In this document: one piece after another, positions 9,001 to 21,256 of the stretch
How positions within the stretch are numbered: position 1 is the first letter of the stretch
Layout of the letters: every line of letters begins with the position of its first letter
NCBI RefSeq assembly: GCF_000820125.1
Contig: NZ_CDBY01000077.1
Coordinates: 1 to 64,000 of the forward strand
Source: Aeromonas simiae
Lineage (GTDB): Bacteria; Pseudomonadota; Gammaproteobacteria; Enterobacterales; Aeromonadaceae
Length of the DNA stretch: 64,000 nucleotides
Reading direction: 5' to 3'
Program-made: the position numbers and the translations under genes
Notes under the pieces: generated by a model
What the model was told of the DNA's origin: nothing
The model's database searches: none
Seen by the model: only the letters and a program-made list of their open reading frames with translations

Positions 9001-9974
9001 TGGTGGACGAGCGTCAGCGCAAGGTGGCCGAGAGCAAGGATCTGCTGGCCCTCAAAGAGTCCTTGCGTGGCAAGGTGCAAGAGACCCTCTCCAAGGTGGC
9101 CGACGATGACATCGAGCAATCGGGGCTGACCCTGTGGAGCTTTGGCGAGCTGCCCAAGGAGTACAGCCAGAAACGGGGCGGTTTCGAGGTTAAAGCCTAT
9201 CCGGCGCTGGTGGATGAGAAAGAGTCGGTGGCCATTACTCTGGTCGAGAGCCCGATACAGCAGCAGCTGCTGATGTGGGCCGGCCAGCGCCGCCTCATCC
9301 TGCTCAATGTGCCTTCGCCCATCAAATATTTGCAGGAGAAGCTTCCCAACAAGGCCAAGCTCGGCCTCTACTTCAACCCCTTTGGCAAGGTGAGCGAGCT
9401 TATCGATGACTGCATCGCCTGCGGCTGTGACAAGCTCATCGAGCAGCATGGCGGCGTGGCGTGGGACGCCGATGGGTTTGAGACGCTCAAGGAGTTTGTG
9501 CGCGCCGAGTTGAACGACGTGGTGGTGGAGGTGGCCAGCCAGGTGGAGGCGGTGCTGACCCTGGCTCACGATATCCGCAAACGGCTCAAGGGGCGCATGC
9601 AGCTCGATACCGCCTTTGCCATGTCGGATGTGCAGGCCCAGCTGGAGCGAGTGATCCACAAGGGGTTTGTCAGCGAAACCGGCTGGCAGCGCTTGCCGGA
9701 CTTGTTGCGCTATCTGCGCGCCATCGAGCGGCGTCTTGAGAAGTTGAGCGTCGATGCCAACCGGGATCGGGTCTACATGCTCAAGGTGCAAAGTGTCGAG
9801 CAGGCCTATCAGGGACTGCTTGCCAAGATCCCCAAAGGGCAGCCCATGCCGCCCGAGGTGGCCGAGATCCGCTGGATGATCGAAGAGCTGCGGGTCTCCT
9901 TCTTCGCCCAGAACCTCGGCACTCCCTACCCGGTATCAGACAAGCGGGTATTGAACGCCATTGCGGCGTGCTAA
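6090..9974 (+). CDS. hrpA: ATP-dependent RNA helicase HrpA
   Basis: DEAH-box RNA helicase of 1294 residues, close to E. coli HrpA (about 1300); the family resolves stalled or collided ribosomes and processes RNA. Visible motifs are Walker A GETGSGKTT (95-103), DEAH (192-195) followed by ERSLNIDF, SAT motif III in IITSATIDPERF, and the C-terminal helicase motif NQRKGRCGRV. The HrpA-specific long C-terminal extension is complete. The N-terminal segment LPALRARLAHCM aligns with the E. coli N-terminus, supporting the TTG start at 6090. That start has AGGA about 7 bases upstream; an in-frame stop at 6054 rules out much longer versions. Confidence 0.95.
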   Translation: MSLSLPALRARLAHCMNLDARQLAKRLHGAAKLPAAKQEAVLATIDGDLRLAQARLISRQAGVPAVTYPDNLPVSQKAAEIAAAISQSQVVIIAGETGSGKTTQIPKICLALGRGVKGLIGHTQPRRLAARTVAARIAEEMHSELGQYVGYKVRFTDQVSEQTHIKLMTDGILLAEIQNDRLLTQYDTLIIDEAHERSLNIDFILGYLKELLPRRPDLKVIITSATIDPERFSRHFGKAPIIEVSGRTYPVEVRYRPLTDGADDRDELQGIFDAVEELSHEGLGDILVFMNGEREIRDTADGLRKLNLRDTEVLPLYARLSNAEQNKVFQPHAGRRIVLATNVAETSLTVPGIRYVIDPGTARISRYSWRTKVQRLPIEPISQASANQRKGRCGRVADGICIRLYSEEDFNGRPAFTDPEILRTNLASVILQMLSLGLGDMEAFPFVEPPESRHIKDGLSLLAELGAVETRRGRHGQSELKLTETGRQLSRLPLDPRLARMVITAAATGCLKEMMVITAALSIQDPRERPMEKKQAADEQHRRFDDKESDFLAFLNLWNYLQEQQDALSSNAFRRQCQKEFLSYLRVREWQDIHFQLRQSVKELGFKSNSQEADYKSIHCAILTGLLSHIGNKDLEKSEFMGARNARFHLFPASGLFKKPPKWVMAAELVETSRLYARVNARIEPEWVEPLAGHLIKLHHSEPHWSKKQGAVMASEKVTLFGLTLVAERPVNYSRIDPALCRELFIRHALVEGDFETRHRFFAENRKLLAEVEALEHKSRRRDILVDDEDLFRFYEARIPEEVISARHFDKWWKEAQKEDPERLNFEREMLMKGDAAHVSEFDYPNFWQQGRLKLKLSYQFEPGEEADGVTLHIPLPLLNQVEPVGFEWQIPGLRQELLIALIKSLPKPVRKNFVPAPNYAEALMATIQPEQGPLLDEIERHLKRMTGVTVAREAWDWNGVPDHLKLTFRVVDERQRKVAESKDLLALKESLRGKVQETLSKVADDDIEQSGLTLWSFGELPKEYSQKRGGFEVKAYPALVDEKESVAITLVESPIQQQLLMWAGQRRLILLNVPSPIKYLQEKLPNKAKLGLYFNPFGKVSELIDDCIACGCDKLIEQHGGVAWDADGFETLKEFVRAELNDVVVEVASQVEAVLTLAHDIRKRLKGRMQLDTAFAMSDVQAQLERVIHKGFVSETGWQRLPDLLRYLRAIERRLEKLSVDANRDRVYMLKVQSVEQAYQGLLAKIPKGQPMPPEVAEIRWMIEELRVSFFAQNLGTPYPVSDKRVLNAIAAC

Positions 9975-10016
9975 GCTCAAGCGACTGATAACAAAGCCAT
10001 AAATGGAGGCAAGGGA

Positions 10017-10811
10017 ATGCTGATATGGTGGCTTGGCCTAACGACGGTGAACATCAGCGGCTACATGCCGCTGGCCGAGCAGACCTGGGTGGCGCTCGAT
10101 CCCGCCTGGTATCCGCTCTCGCACCCCCTGCCCGAGCTGTTTGTCGCCTGGCACGGTAACCAATACCCGGTGCTGGAGCGCGAACGGCGCCATGGTCGCT
10201 GGCAGGTGCTGTTTCCAGCCCGCCTCAAGCCCCCCTTCGCCCTGTTTGAAGGGAGCCCGACGCTCTCCAAGGTGTATCTGGCCCGCCTCAAGCGCATTGA
10301 CGAGCTGGCTTATGGCATCAGCAGTACTCAGGCGGTGCGCGAGGTCGGTACCAGCATGGGGGGCACTGTGCCATCGGTGGCCTCTGCTTATGGTGAGGTC
10401 GTGCCGGCATGGGCCGGAATCGCCATCAGCCACGAGTTGGCCGGGCGCCGGTTACCCTGGCTGGTTGAGAGTGGCGTACGCTGGCCACCGGTGAGCGACC
10501 TTCCTCGCGTTTCGCCTCCCTCGGTAACGAGTACGCCGGTGCAGGGGTTGGCGACCGAGGCTGGTGCCTGTCACAAGGTCGGCAGCGGTGAGACCCTTTG
10601 GCGCATCGCGAGCAAGCTGGCGCGCGATCGCAACGGGGATACCTATGTCTATATGCTGGCGCTCCATGATGAGAATCGGGCGCGACTGGGCAAACGGGGC
10701 CAGGTGATCAGCGGCAGCACGCTGCGTTGCCCGAGCGAGGCCATACTGGCCCGCTATGGCGCCATGGAGCAGGAAGAGCGACAGGCGCTGCTGGCGACCA
10801 TTGAGCGGTGA
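10017..10811 (+). CDS. LysM-like domain protein (FimV-like)
   Basis: 264-residue protein lying 42 bases after hrpA with a strong ribosome binding site (GGAGGCAAGGGA). It begins with a short hydrophobic stretch (MLIWWLGLTTVNISG). The C-terminal third, about 183-245, has a LysM/FimV-like pattern: CHKVGSGETLWRIASKLARDRN and ALHDENRARLG. This suggests peptidoglycan contact in the periplasm or inner membrane, as in FimV-type polar or cell-wall proteins. The N-terminal 150 residues show no domain I recognise. The function is not established; conserved linkage to hrpA could be chance. Confidence 0.7.
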   Translation: MLIWWLGLTTVNISGYMPLAEQTWVALDPAWYPLSHPLPELFVAWHGNQYPVLERERRHGRWQVLFPARLKPPFALFEGSPTLSKVYLARLKRIDELAYGISSTQAVREVGTSMGGTVPSVASAYGEVVPAWAGIAISHELAGRRLPWLVESGVRWPPVSDLPRVSPPSVTSTPVQGLATEAGACHKVGSGETLWRIASKLARDRNGDTYVYMLALHDENRARLGKRGQVISGSTLRCPSEAILARYGAMEQEERQALLATIER

Positions 10812-10817
10812 TCCACC

Positions 10818-10847
10818 TTGTCACCCCGGGGGAGGGCGTGCTAGTAT
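10818..10847 (+). promoter_or_regulatory. Candidate rplY promoter with extended -10
   Basis: TTGTCA (10818-10823), 18-base spacer with TG one base before the -10, and TAGTAT (10842-10847). The predicted start is about 65-70 bases before the rplY ATG. Confidence 0.5.
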
Positions 10848-10920
10848 TCGCGCTCGTTTTGCGAGGTATTGGCCGGTCGCAGTCAGTACCATTACATTCA
10901 TCTGATAAAGAGATATTGCT

Positions 10921-11208
10921 ATGTCTTTCGTATTCCAAGCAGAAGTCCGTACTGACATGGGGAAAGGTGCGAGCCGCCGCCTGCGTCATGCTGACCTGGT
11001 TCCGGCCATCGTTTACGGTGCCGACAAAGAAGCCGTTACCCTGACCCTGGATCACAAGAAGCTGATCATCGCCCAAGAAAACCCGGCGTTCTACAGCGAT
11101 GTACTGACCCTGGTCGTCAACGGTGAAGAGATGAAGGTTAAGGTCAAGGACATCCAGCGTCACCCGGTTAAGCCGAAGCTGGTTCACCTGGACTTCGTTC
11201 GCGCCTAA
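10921..11208 (+). CDS. rplY: 50S ribosomal protein L25
   Basis: 95-residue ribosomal protein L25, the short form lacking the Ctc C-terminal extension and the same size as in E. coli (94). It binds 5S rRNA in the large subunit. The N-terminus [29 protein letters not shown] is characteristic, as is the closing [21 protein letters not shown]. It is monocistronic: its own promoter-like sequence lies upstream and a strong terminator follows 20 bases after the stop. Confidence 0.97.
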   Translation: MSFVFQAEVRTDMGKGASRRLRHADLVPAIVYGADKEAVTLTLDHKKLIIAQENPAFYSDVLTLVVNGEEMKVKVKDIQRHPVKPKLVHLDFVRA

Positions 11209-11229
11209 TCGCCGACCGACTTCAAGCAA

Positions 11230-11257
11230 AAGGCCGCCCTCAGGGGCGGCCTTTTTG
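11230..11257 (+). terminator. rplY terminator
   Basis: AGGCCGCCC / GGGCGGCCT stem with a TCAG loop followed by a T-run. Confidence 0.9.
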
Positions 11258-11397
11258 TTTTGTGATTCTGGTGGCTCGGCGCACTGGCATACTCAATCAG
11301 CTCTATTAGTCTTGATCGGTACATGCAGATCATGGTCTGTATCCGCCCTTCCCATCAGAGGGGGGTGATCAACGCACTTTTTTGAGGTCATGCCGGG

Positions 11398-14543
<3,146 letters not shown>

Positions 14544-14547
<4 letters not shown>

Positions 14548-15560
14548 ACCGACCGAGGATCCTGATCATCGACGATGAGCCGAGCAATCTTGGGCTGCTG
14601 CGTCAGATCCTGAAAGAGGAGTTCAACCTCTTCTTTGCCCGGGGGGGCGCCGAGGGGCTCGCGGCGGTAGAGCGTCACGAGCCGGCCCTGATCCTGCTCG
14701 ATGTGTGCATGCCGGATATGGACGGTTATGAGCTCTGCCGCCGCCTCAAGGCCGAGCCCCGTCATGGGGGCATCCCGGTTATCTTCATCACTGCCAACGA
14801 CAACCCGGATAGCGAAAGTCAGGGCTTTGAGGCGGGAGGGGTGGACTATATCTACAAGCCGGTCTGCCCGAGTACGGTGCGGGCCAGGGTGCGCACTCAC
14901 CTCTCGCTGGTCAGGTTGGATCAACTCGAGCACAGCTACCGCAACGCCATCATGATGCTCAGCGAGGCGGGTCACTACAACGATACCGATACCGGTGTAC
15001 ACATCTGGCGGATGGCCTCCTATTGCAGGGCGCTGGCGATGGCGGTGGGGTGGAGCCCGGAGCAGGCCGAGTTACTGGAGCTGGCCGCGCCCATGCATGA
15101 CATGGGGAAAATTGGGGTGCCCGATCGCATTCTCAAAAAACCGGGGCCGCTGGATGAGGAGGAGTGGAGTGTGATGCGCACCCATCCTCGCATCGGCTAT
15201 GAGATCTTGAGCCGCTCGGGCGCACCCATCTTTCGCATGGCGGCGGAGATTGCCCTGCATCACCATGAGCGGTGGGATGGCAGCGGTTATCCGGAGGGGC
15301 TGGCTGGGGAGAGCATACCGCAGGCCTCGCGTATCGTGGCGATTGCCGATGTGTTTGATGCGTTGAGTGTGCGTCGCCCCTACAAGGCTCCCTGGCCCAT
15401 GGAGGCGGTGATGGCGGCCCTGCGTGATGGCGAGGGCCGCCATTTTGATCCGGAGTTGCTGGCGCGCTTTTTCGAGATCATGCCGGAGATCATGCGGATC
15501 AAGGCGCTGTGGGATGAGCGCGAGAGCTCAGGGCACTACCAGATGGGCTGTGTCAGGTAA
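14544..15560 (+). CDS. Response regulator with HD-GYP domain
   Basis: 338-residue protein with an N-terminal receiver (about 1-120; acidic pair DDEP, phospho-Asp in LILLDVCMPDMDG, Lys in YIYKPVCP) joined to a C-terminal HD-GYP domain. The latter shows HD at 185-186 in MHDMGKIGVPD, HHHERWDGSG and GYP at 248-250, the signature of active cyclic-di-GMP phosphodiesterases. ATGA overlap with the upstream hybrid kinase indicates translational coupling and a dedicated phosphorelay. The predicted outcome is signal-controlled lowering of c-di-GMP and thus altered motility or biofilm. Its 3' end overlaps the convergent hydrolase gene by 25 bases. Confidence 0.93.
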
Positions 15561-16180
15561 GGGTTGCTGACCCGCTCACGGCCAAAGGTTGAGCTGGGGC
15601 CATGGCCGGGGATGAACACCACATCGTCACCCAGTGGCAACAGCGTCTCGGTGATCGAGCGGATCAGCGTCGCATGATCCCCGCGCGGAAAGTCGGTGCG
15701 CCCTATGCTGCCTGCAAACAGCACATCACCGACCCAGGCGGCTTGTAGCGATCCTGAAAACAGGATGACGTGACCCGGTGTATGGCCGGGGCAGAAGTAG
15801 ACCGCCAGGCTTTCGTTGCCAACCTTGACCTCTTCCCCTTGCTCGAGCCAGCGATCCGGCATGAAGGCATCGGTATGGGCAAAGCCAAACATCTGCGCCT
15901 GCTTGGGCAGCATCTCGAGCCAGAAGGCATCCTCTTGGTGGGGCCCCTCAATGGGGACGCCCAGCTCACGGCGCAGCTGATCGGCTGCCCCCACGTGATC
16001 GAGATGGCCGTGGGTCAGGATGATTTTCTGCAAGCTTAACCCGTGCCGCGTCAGGGCTGCCTTGAGTTTCTCGGGCTCGCCACCCGGATCGACGAAGGCG
16101 GCCTGCTTGGTCTCGTCGCACCAGATGAGTGAGCAGTTCTGGGCAAAGGGGGTGACCGGGATCACCTCGAATTTCAGCAT
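15536..16180 (-). CDS. MBL-fold metallo-hydrolase, YcbL/glyoxalase II-like
   Basis: 214-residue metallo-beta-lactamase-fold hydrolase of the YcbL type (E. coli 215 residues), related to glyoxalase II, which hydrolyses S-lactoylglutathione-type thioesters. The metal motif THGHLDH (His57, His59, Asp61, His62) is complete, with the further His in CPGHTPGHV and the Asp in WVGDVLFAGSIGRTDF. It lacks the C-terminal substrate-binding helices of true GloB, as YcbL does. The start has AGGAG 7 bases upstream. It follows selU on the same strand after 12 bases, so it is probably the last gene of the selD-selU unit. Confidence 0.85.
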   Translation of the reverse strand: MLKFEVIPVTPFAQNCSLIWCDETKQAAFVDPGGEPEKLKAALTRHGLSLQKIILTHGHLDHVGAADQLRRELGVPIEGPHQEDAFWLEMLPKQAQMFGFAHTDAFMPDRWLEQGEEVKVGNESLAVYFCPGHTPGHVILFSGSLQAAWVGDVLFAGSIGRTDFPRGDHATLIRSITETLLPLGDDVVFIPGHGPSSTFGRERVSNPYLTQPIW

Positions 16181-16192
16181 GAAGGGCTCCTG

Positions 16193-17305
16193 TCAGCTGG
16201 CCGCGACGGCGGGCAGCTGGTTGAGATAGTCGAGGCAGGCTCGGCGATCACCGCGAAACACGATGCGATCCTGCTTACGCTCGAGTTGGTAGCGATACAT
16301 GGGGTCGTAGTAGCGATCGAGCATGGCGGTGATCCAGGCCAGATGACTTTCGCAATCGCTCCCCCGCGCCTGTTCATCGAGTGCCTGACGCATCAGGCGG
16401 TCGAGCTCGCGCCAGCCGAGATCGCCGAGGCGGCGCTTGAGGCGCTCCAGGCTTTCGAGCAGGGCGGTGGCGAAGTGCTGCCACCCTAGTTCATCCCCAT
16501 AAAAGGCGCGGTAACGGGCCGCCAGATCGATGACATAGTCGTCACGGATCTGCCGGGCCCGCTCCGCCTGCTCGACTTCAAGCACCACGACGGGGGCCTC
16601 GCACATGCGATCGAAGAGCGGCAGGGGCAGGGCGCAGCGGCCGATGAGGTGGCTTTCGTCCTCCACCACGAAGTGGTGCTGGCCGGCGGCACGGCGCTTC
16701 AAGATCTCGATAGCCAGACCGTTCTCGAAGTTGATCGTACTGGGTTGCCCTTCGGGCAGGCGGCCAAATGACGAGCCGCGGTGATGGGCATGCCCCTCCA
16801 GATCGATCGCCTTGTCGACCTTATGCAGCAAATGGGTCTTACCAGAGCCGGTCATGCCGGTCAGCACGGTCCAACCATCTTCGCGGGCGCTTTGCTCTTG
16901 GGTCTGGATGAGAAACTGGCGCAGCGCCTTGTAACCACCGGCCACCCGCGGCCGGTTCAGGCCGGCCTCGCGCAACCATTGCTGAACGGTCTGGGAGCGT
17001 AATCCACCGCGAAAGCAGTAGAGCACGCTCTCGGGATGGGCCTCGATCTGAGCCTGCCAGGCCGCCATGCGTGCGGCCTTCACCTCGCCGCAAACCAGCG
17101 AGTGCCCCAGCCGGATCGCCGCCTCCTGCCCCTGCTCCTTGTAGCAGGTGCCGACCTGGGCCCGCTCGTCGTCACTCATCAGCGGCAGGCTGATGGCCAA
17201 GGGGAAGGCCCCTTCGGCGAACTCGACCGGGGCGCGCAGATCGATAAGCGGGACATCGCCCAGAAACAGGGCGGCGATATCGCTGACAAATTCCTGATTA
17301 TCCAC
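16193..17305 (-). CDS. selU: tRNA 2-selenouridine synthase
   Basis: 370-residue enzyme replacing sulfur by selenium (through a geranylated intermediate) at wobble 2-thiouridine in Lys, Glu and Gln tRNAs, using selenophosphate from SelD. An N-terminal rhodanese domain with the active Cys (about 97) in [11 protein letters not shown] precedes a P-loop domain with GMTGSGKTH (about 150-158) and [13 protein letters not shown]. The C-terminus [11 protein letters not shown] is typical of YbbB. I chose the GTG at 17305, giving MDNQEF, because longer versions would run deep inside selD and the E. coli protein begins at the same place. It overlaps the selD stop by 8 bases, so translation is coupled. Confidence 0.93.
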   Translation of the reverse strand: MDNQEFVSDIAALFLGDVPLIDLRAPVEFAEGAFPLAISLPLMSDDERAQVGTCYKEQGQEAAIRLGHSLVCGEVKAARMAAWQAQIEAHPESVLYCFRGGLRSQTVQQWLREAGLNRPRVAGGYKALRQFLIQTQEQSAREDGWTVLTGMTGSGKTHLLHKVDKAIDLEGHAHHRGSSFGRLPEGQPSTINFENGLAIEILKRRAAGQHHFVVEDESHLIGRCALPLPLFDRMCEAPVVVLEVEQAERARQIRDDYVIDLAARYRAFYGDELGWQHFATALLESLERLKRRLGDLGWRELDRLMRQALDEQARGSDCESHLAWITAMLDRYYDPMYRYQLERKQDRIVFRGDRRACLDYLNQLPAVAAS

Positions 17306-18335
17306 GGATGACCTCGACCAACTGGCTCTGTCGCTCCTTGAGACGGCCAACCGGCGCCAGTTGCAAGCCGGATTCGGCGGCGATATCAAGCAGATCGGCT
17401 TCGCTCTCCCGACCGACCGCCACCAGCAAGCCGCCGCTGGTCTGCGGATCGCACAAAATGTTGCGGGTGCGCTCATCCAAGGTCGGCAGCTTGTGGCCGT
17501 AGGAGTCGTGATTACGTAGCGTGCCACCCGGCACGCAGCCTTCATCCAAGTAGTGGTCGACTTCAGGCAACAGTGGCAGGGCATTGAAGTCGAGTTCGGC
17601 GGTGAGGTTGGAGCCTTCGCACATCTCGAGCAGATGACCGGCCAGCCCGAAGCCGGTGACGTCGGTCATGGCATGCACGCCGGTGAGCGTGGCGAACCGC
17701 TCGCCCAGCGTATTGAGGGTGCACATGGCCTCGGGGGCCAGGGTCTCGTGCTCGGCCTTGAGCTTGCCCTTTTTCTGGGCCGTGGTGAGGATGCCGATGC
17801 CAAGCGGCTTGGTGAGATAGAGGGTATCGCCGGGGCGAGCGGTGTCGTTCTGCTTGAGTCTATCGAGCGGCACGATACCGGTCACGGCCAAGCCAAAGAT
17901 GGGCTCGGGAGCATCGATGCTGTGGCCGCCGGCCAGGGAGATCCCTGCGTCATGGCAGGCCTGGCGGCCGCCGTCGACCACCTGCTGGGCGATTTCAGGG
18001 GCCAGCAGGTTGATGGGCCAGCCGAGGATGGCGATGGCCACGATGGGCTTACCGCCCATGGCGTAGATATCGCTGATGGCATTGGTGGCGGCGATCCGGC
18101 CGAAGGTAAAGGGATCGTCAACGATGGGCATGAAGAAATCGGTAGTGGAAACAATGCCCTGGCCGTGGCCGATATCGACGACGGCGGCGTCATCCTTGCT
18201 GTTGTTGCCGACGATGAGGGTCGGATCGTTAAAGCCGGGGATGTTGCTCTTGAGAATGGTGTCGAGCACCTTGGGGGAGATCTTGCAGCCACAGCCGGCG
18301 CCGTGGCTGTACTGAGTCAGACGAACAGAAGACAT
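17298..18335 (-). CDS. selD: Selenophosphate synthase
   Basis: 345-residue selenide, water dikinase making selenophosphate from selenide and ATP. The N-terminus [17 protein letters not shown] carries Cys15, Cys17 and Lys18, equivalent to Cys17, Cys19 and Lys20 of E. coli, so this is the cysteine (not selenocysteine) form. The AIRS-type fold continues through [41 protein letters not shown] precedes the ATG. Genes for selenocysteine insertion (selA, selB, selC) are not in the window; the overlap with selU ties this copy to tRNA selenation at least. Confidence 0.96.
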   Translation of the reverse strand: MSSVRLTQYSHGAGCGCKISPKVLDTILKSNIPGFNDPTLIVGNNSKDDAAVVDIGHGQGIVSTTDFFMPIVDDPFTFGRIAATNAISDIYAMGGKPIVAIAILGWPINLLAPEIAQQVVDGGRQACHDAGISLAGGHSIDAPEPIFGLAVTGIVPLDRLKQNDTARPGDTLYLTKPLGIGILTTAQKKGKLKAEHETLAPEAMCTLNTLGERFATLTGVHAMTDVTGFGLAGHLLEMCEGSNLTAELDFNALPLLPEVDHYLDEGCVPGGTLRNHDSYGHKLPTLDERTRNILCDPQTSGGLLVAVGRESEADLLDIAAESGLQLAPVGRLKERQSQLVEVIRG

Positions 18336-18336
18336 G

Positions 18337-19956
18337 TTAGTTCCTTTTGCTCATGGGGAGCGGCAGGTTATTCATTACAGAGTGCAATGATATCTTTTTA
18401 TACCCGGCCGAGCCATTGAGGCGCGCGCCGTTGACATAACCCTGGGTACAAGTCGAATCGGGAACGGCATAACCCATTTGCCTCGCCAGCAGCTCGGAGA
18501 GCTGCACGTGGAAGAGGGTATCGCAGCCTTGGAAGGTCTCGCGCACGGCAGGCATGACGCCTGGGACCACAGAGTGAATGTAGGCGGGCACCATGTAGTG
18601 GGAGGCCATGTTGAGCAGCCCGTGCCCCATGGCCCCGTTTTTCACGTATTGGCCATGATCGGAGGTGAAGACAAACGTCCAGTCACGCTGCTTGCCCAGA
18701 TGGTCGAGAACCTGGCCCAGCAGGGCATCGGTGCGGGCCACCGAGTTGTTGTACTCCGCCTCCAGCGAGGCCTGCCCGAAGCGCTTTTCATCCGGCCGGC
18801 TGCGCTCGGCATAAGGGGGATGAGAGCCGCGCTGGTGCAGCACGATAAAGTGTTTTCCCTGGCTGAGATCGAGCTGGCGCAGCAGGGGCAGCAACTCGTC
18901 GTCATAGGCGTTCTCGTGATAGGCGTGACCATAGTGGGTCGGATCGCGGATGTCATCGATATATTGCTGCCCCAGCATGCTTAGCAGTGACATCTCCGAT
19001 TTGGCCTGCGCCGTGTAGAACACGGTGTGGTAACCCTGCGCCTTGGCCAGCCGGAACAAGTTGGTGCGCCAGCTGTAGATCTGGGCGGTGCCGTCGGGTT
19101 GGGGGATCATATTGAAGAAGGTCGGCAGCGAGACATTGGTGTAGACCCCGCCGGCGTAGGCGCTCAGCAATACCCCCTCCTTGGCGTGTTCCCGCAGCCA
19201 GGGGGTGGTGTCGAGCCCATAGCCAAACACCGACATGTTGTCGACGTTCTGGCTCTCGCCCATCAGCAGGACGATCACCCGGCTGCCGGCGTCGTGCAGC
19301 ACGGCCGGAGCCTCATGCTCATATTTTTCTACGCCACTTTGGCCCTTCAGTTGTTGTGGCGCCGTCTTGCCCAGAAAGACCGAGGTGGTTTCGATGCCGG
19401 AGCGGATCGCCGAATAACGTTGGTGGGGGGCCTGTTCATCCTTGCCTCGGGCCAGGGCCGCTTGCGCCACCGGGGCGATCAAGAGCAGGGAGAAGAGGGC
19501 GATCAGCAGGCGACTGTCACTCTTGGGTTGCGTTATGCGGCGCAGCAACAGCGAAGGCAGCAGGCAGAGCAGGGTGATCAGCAGGGGTAACAGCAGGCTC
19601 GGCAAGAGGGTGACGCCGGTGCGGTACACCTCCGAGTACTCTTCGAAAAAGAGCAGGATCTCGGCCGAGGAGAGCCAGGAGTGGTAGAGCCCGAGATGGG
19701 CCAACTGGAAAAAGAGAAAGGAAAAAAACAGCACCGACATCAGGGTGCTGAACCAAACGCTGCGCACCCGCAGGGCGGCGAAGTAGAAGAGGGCGTAGAT
19801 AAGCCACGCCTCACCCTTACTGAACTGAGTGCCAAGGTGCAGATAGGCCCGATAATAGGTCTCAAGCAGCACGGGCAGCAGGGCGGCCAACAACGGCAGT
19901 AGCAGCAGGGCCAGTTGGCGGCCCTGCGGTAGCTTCCAGATGGAGTGGTGTTTCAT
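18337..19956 (-). CDS. Sulfatase-family membrane phosphoethanolamine/phosphoglycerol transferase
   Basis: 539-residue inner-membrane protein: about five N-terminal membrane helices (residues 12-155) followed by a periplasmic alkaline-phosphatase-fold domain. Metal and nucleophile features include the first acidic motif in [18 protein letters not shown], a probable Thr nucleophile in [10 protein letters not shown], the Asp/His pair in [11 protein letters not shown], and HQRGSHPPY. The layout matches phosphoethanolamine transferases (EptA/EptB/OpgE/CptA type) and LTA-synthase-like enzymes that decorate lipid A, core or glucans. The motif [10 protein letters not shown] differs from the usual GES-R-DH-S pattern, so the acceptor cannot be named. 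It starts the minus-strand run ending in selD-selU, one base from the selD 5' end. Confidence 0.8.
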   Translation of the reverse strand: MKHHSIWKLPQGRQLALLLLPLLAALLPVLLETYYRAYLHLGTQFSKGEAWLIYALFYFAALRVRSVWFSTLMSVLFFSFLFFQLAHLGLYHSWLSSAEILLFFEEYSEVYRTGVTLLPSLLLPLLITLLCLLPSLLLRRITQPKSDSRLLIALFSLLLIAPVAQAALARGKDEQAPHQRYSAIRSGIETTSVFLGKTAPQQLKGQSGVEKYEHEAPAVLHDAGSRVIVLLMGESQNVDNMSVFGYGLDTTPWLREHAKEGVLLSAYAGGVYTNVSLPTFFNMIPQPDGTAQIYSWRTNLFRLAKAQGYHTVFYTAQAKSEMSLLSMLGQQYIDDIRDPTHYGHAYHENAYDDELLPLLRQLDLSQGKHFIVLHQRGSHPPYAERSRPDEKRFGQASLEAEYNNSVARTDALLGQVLDHLGKQRDWTFVFTSDHGQYVKNGAMGHGLLNMASHYMVPAYIHSVVPGVMPAVRETFQGCDTLFHVQLSELLARQMGYAVPDSTCTQGYVNGARLNGSAGYKKISLHSVMNNLPLPMSKRN

Positions 19957-19992
19957 CGTTCTGGTTTCTTGGGTGGAACTGACGAGGCTAGA

Positions 19993-21186
19993 CTAGCGGG
20001 CGCGTACCACCAGTCCCTTGAGGTAGAAGCCCTCCGGATAGGCGGTTCCGATGGGGTGATCGGAGGCCTGGGACAAGAGCTCCAGGATCTGGGCATCGCG
20101 GCCGGCATCGAGCGCGGCATCGGCCACAATCTTTTGGAACAGGCTCTGTTCCATCAGACCGGAGCAGGAGTAGGTGAGCAGCACGCCACCCGGCGCCAGC
20201 AGCTGGAACGCCAGCATGTTGATGTCCTTGTAGCCGCGGCAGGCGCCCAGCAGTTGGGCCTTGCTCTCGGCAAACTTGGGCGGATCGAGCACGATGACGT
20301 CGAACTTTTCCCCCTTCTCCCGGTATTCGCGCAGCAGCTTGAAGACGTCGTGACGGACGAACTGGGTGTTGCTGGTGTCCAGACCGTTGAGCTCGGCGTT
20401 CTGGCGGGCGATATCCAGCGCGTTCTGGGAGAGATCGACGTTGACCACCTCCTTGGCGCCGCCCTTGAGGGCGTAGACGCCAAAACCGCCGGTGTAGCAG
20501 AAGCAGTTGAGCACCCGTTTGCCTTCGGTGTACTTGGCCGCCGCCTGGCGGTTGTCGCGCTGATCCAGATAGAAACCGGCCTTGTGGCCGTTACGAATGT
20601 CCACCAGGATCTTGACGCCACCGTTCTCCTCGATCACTACCGGCTCGTTCGGGGTCTCGCCATAGATGACGCCGGTGCGCTCCTTCAGTCCCTCTTTTTT
20701 ACGCACCGCCACGTCGGAGCGCTCATAGATGCTGCACTCGGGGTAGAGGGTGCGCAGGGCCTGGGTAATGAGGTCGCGCTGGAACTCGGCGCCGGCGGAG
20801 AGGATTTGGCACACCAGAAAATCGGCGTAACGGTCGATGGTCAGACCCGGCAGGCCGTCGGACTCGGCGGCGCACAGGCGATAGCCGGTGAGGCCTTGAC
20901 GCTGGATGAGTCCATCGCGGGACTCCTGCGCATAGCGCAGACGGCGGATAAAGAAGTCGAGATCGACCTGCTCGCTCTGGTCGAAGGTCCAGACCCGGGC
21001 ACGGATCTGGGAGCGGCCGGACCAGGCGCCACGGGCGAGCCATTTGCCATCATGGGTGAAGATCTCGACGGTGTCGCCATCGATGGGGTTGCCCTGTACC
21101 CGCTCAATCCCCTTGGAGAAGATCCAGGGGTGGCGGCGCAGCAGGGATTTTTCGCGGCCTTTGACGAGATAGATGGAAGCGCTCAT
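19993..21186 (-). CDS. rlmI: 23S rRNA m5C1962 methyltransferase RlmI
   Basis: 397-residue class I SAM-dependent methyltransferase matching E. coli RlmI/YccW (396). An N-terminal PUA-like RNA-binding domain contains [25 protein letters not shown]. The catalytic domain contains [18 protein letters not shown] (SAM binding), [13 protein letters not shown] and the catalytic Cys in [10 protein letters not shown]. The frame stays open 75 codons upstream, but I chose the ATG at 21186 because the E. coli homologue begins with the equivalent residues, and the extension would run through a terminator hairpin. Modified target is C1962 of 23S rRNA (family knowledge). Confidence 0.94.
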   Translation of the reverse strand: MSASIYLVKGREKSLLRRHPWIFSKGIERVQGNPIDGDTVEIFTHDGKWLARGAWSGRSQIRARVWTFDQSEQVDLDFFIRRLRYAQESRDGLIQRQGLTGYRLCAAESDGLPGLTIDRYADFLVCQILSAGAEFQRDLITQALRTLYPECSIYERSDVAVRKKEGLKERTGVIYGETPNEPVVIEENGGVKILVDIRNGHKAGFYLDQRDNRQAAAKYTEGKRVLNCFCYTGGFGVYALKGGAKEVVNVDLSQNALDIARQNAELNGLDTSNTQFVRHDVFKLLREYREKGEKFDVIVLDPPKFAESKAQLLGACRGYKDINMLAFQLLAPGGVLLTYSCSGLMEQSLFQKIVADAALDAGRDAQILELLSQASDHPIGTAYPEGFYLKGLVVRAR

Positions 21187-21211
21187 GGGTGTTGCCAGAT
21201 GGTCAAAAGAA

Positions 21212-21238
21212 AAGGGGCCACATTTTAGGTGGCCCCTT
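21212..21238 (-). terminator. Terminator of the chemoreceptor gene
   Basis: 10-base perfect stem AAGGGGCCAC / GTGGCCCCTT with a 7-base loop; on the minus strand it is followed by TTTTCTTTT. It lies between the chemoreceptor and rlmI. Confidence 0.85.
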
Positions 21239-21256
21239 GGCAAAAGACAAACCGGC

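Noticed and set aside
17306..17584. Longer N-terminus for SelU (to 463 residues)
   Set aside because: Lies entirely inside selD in another frame; the GTG at 17305 matches the family N-terminus.
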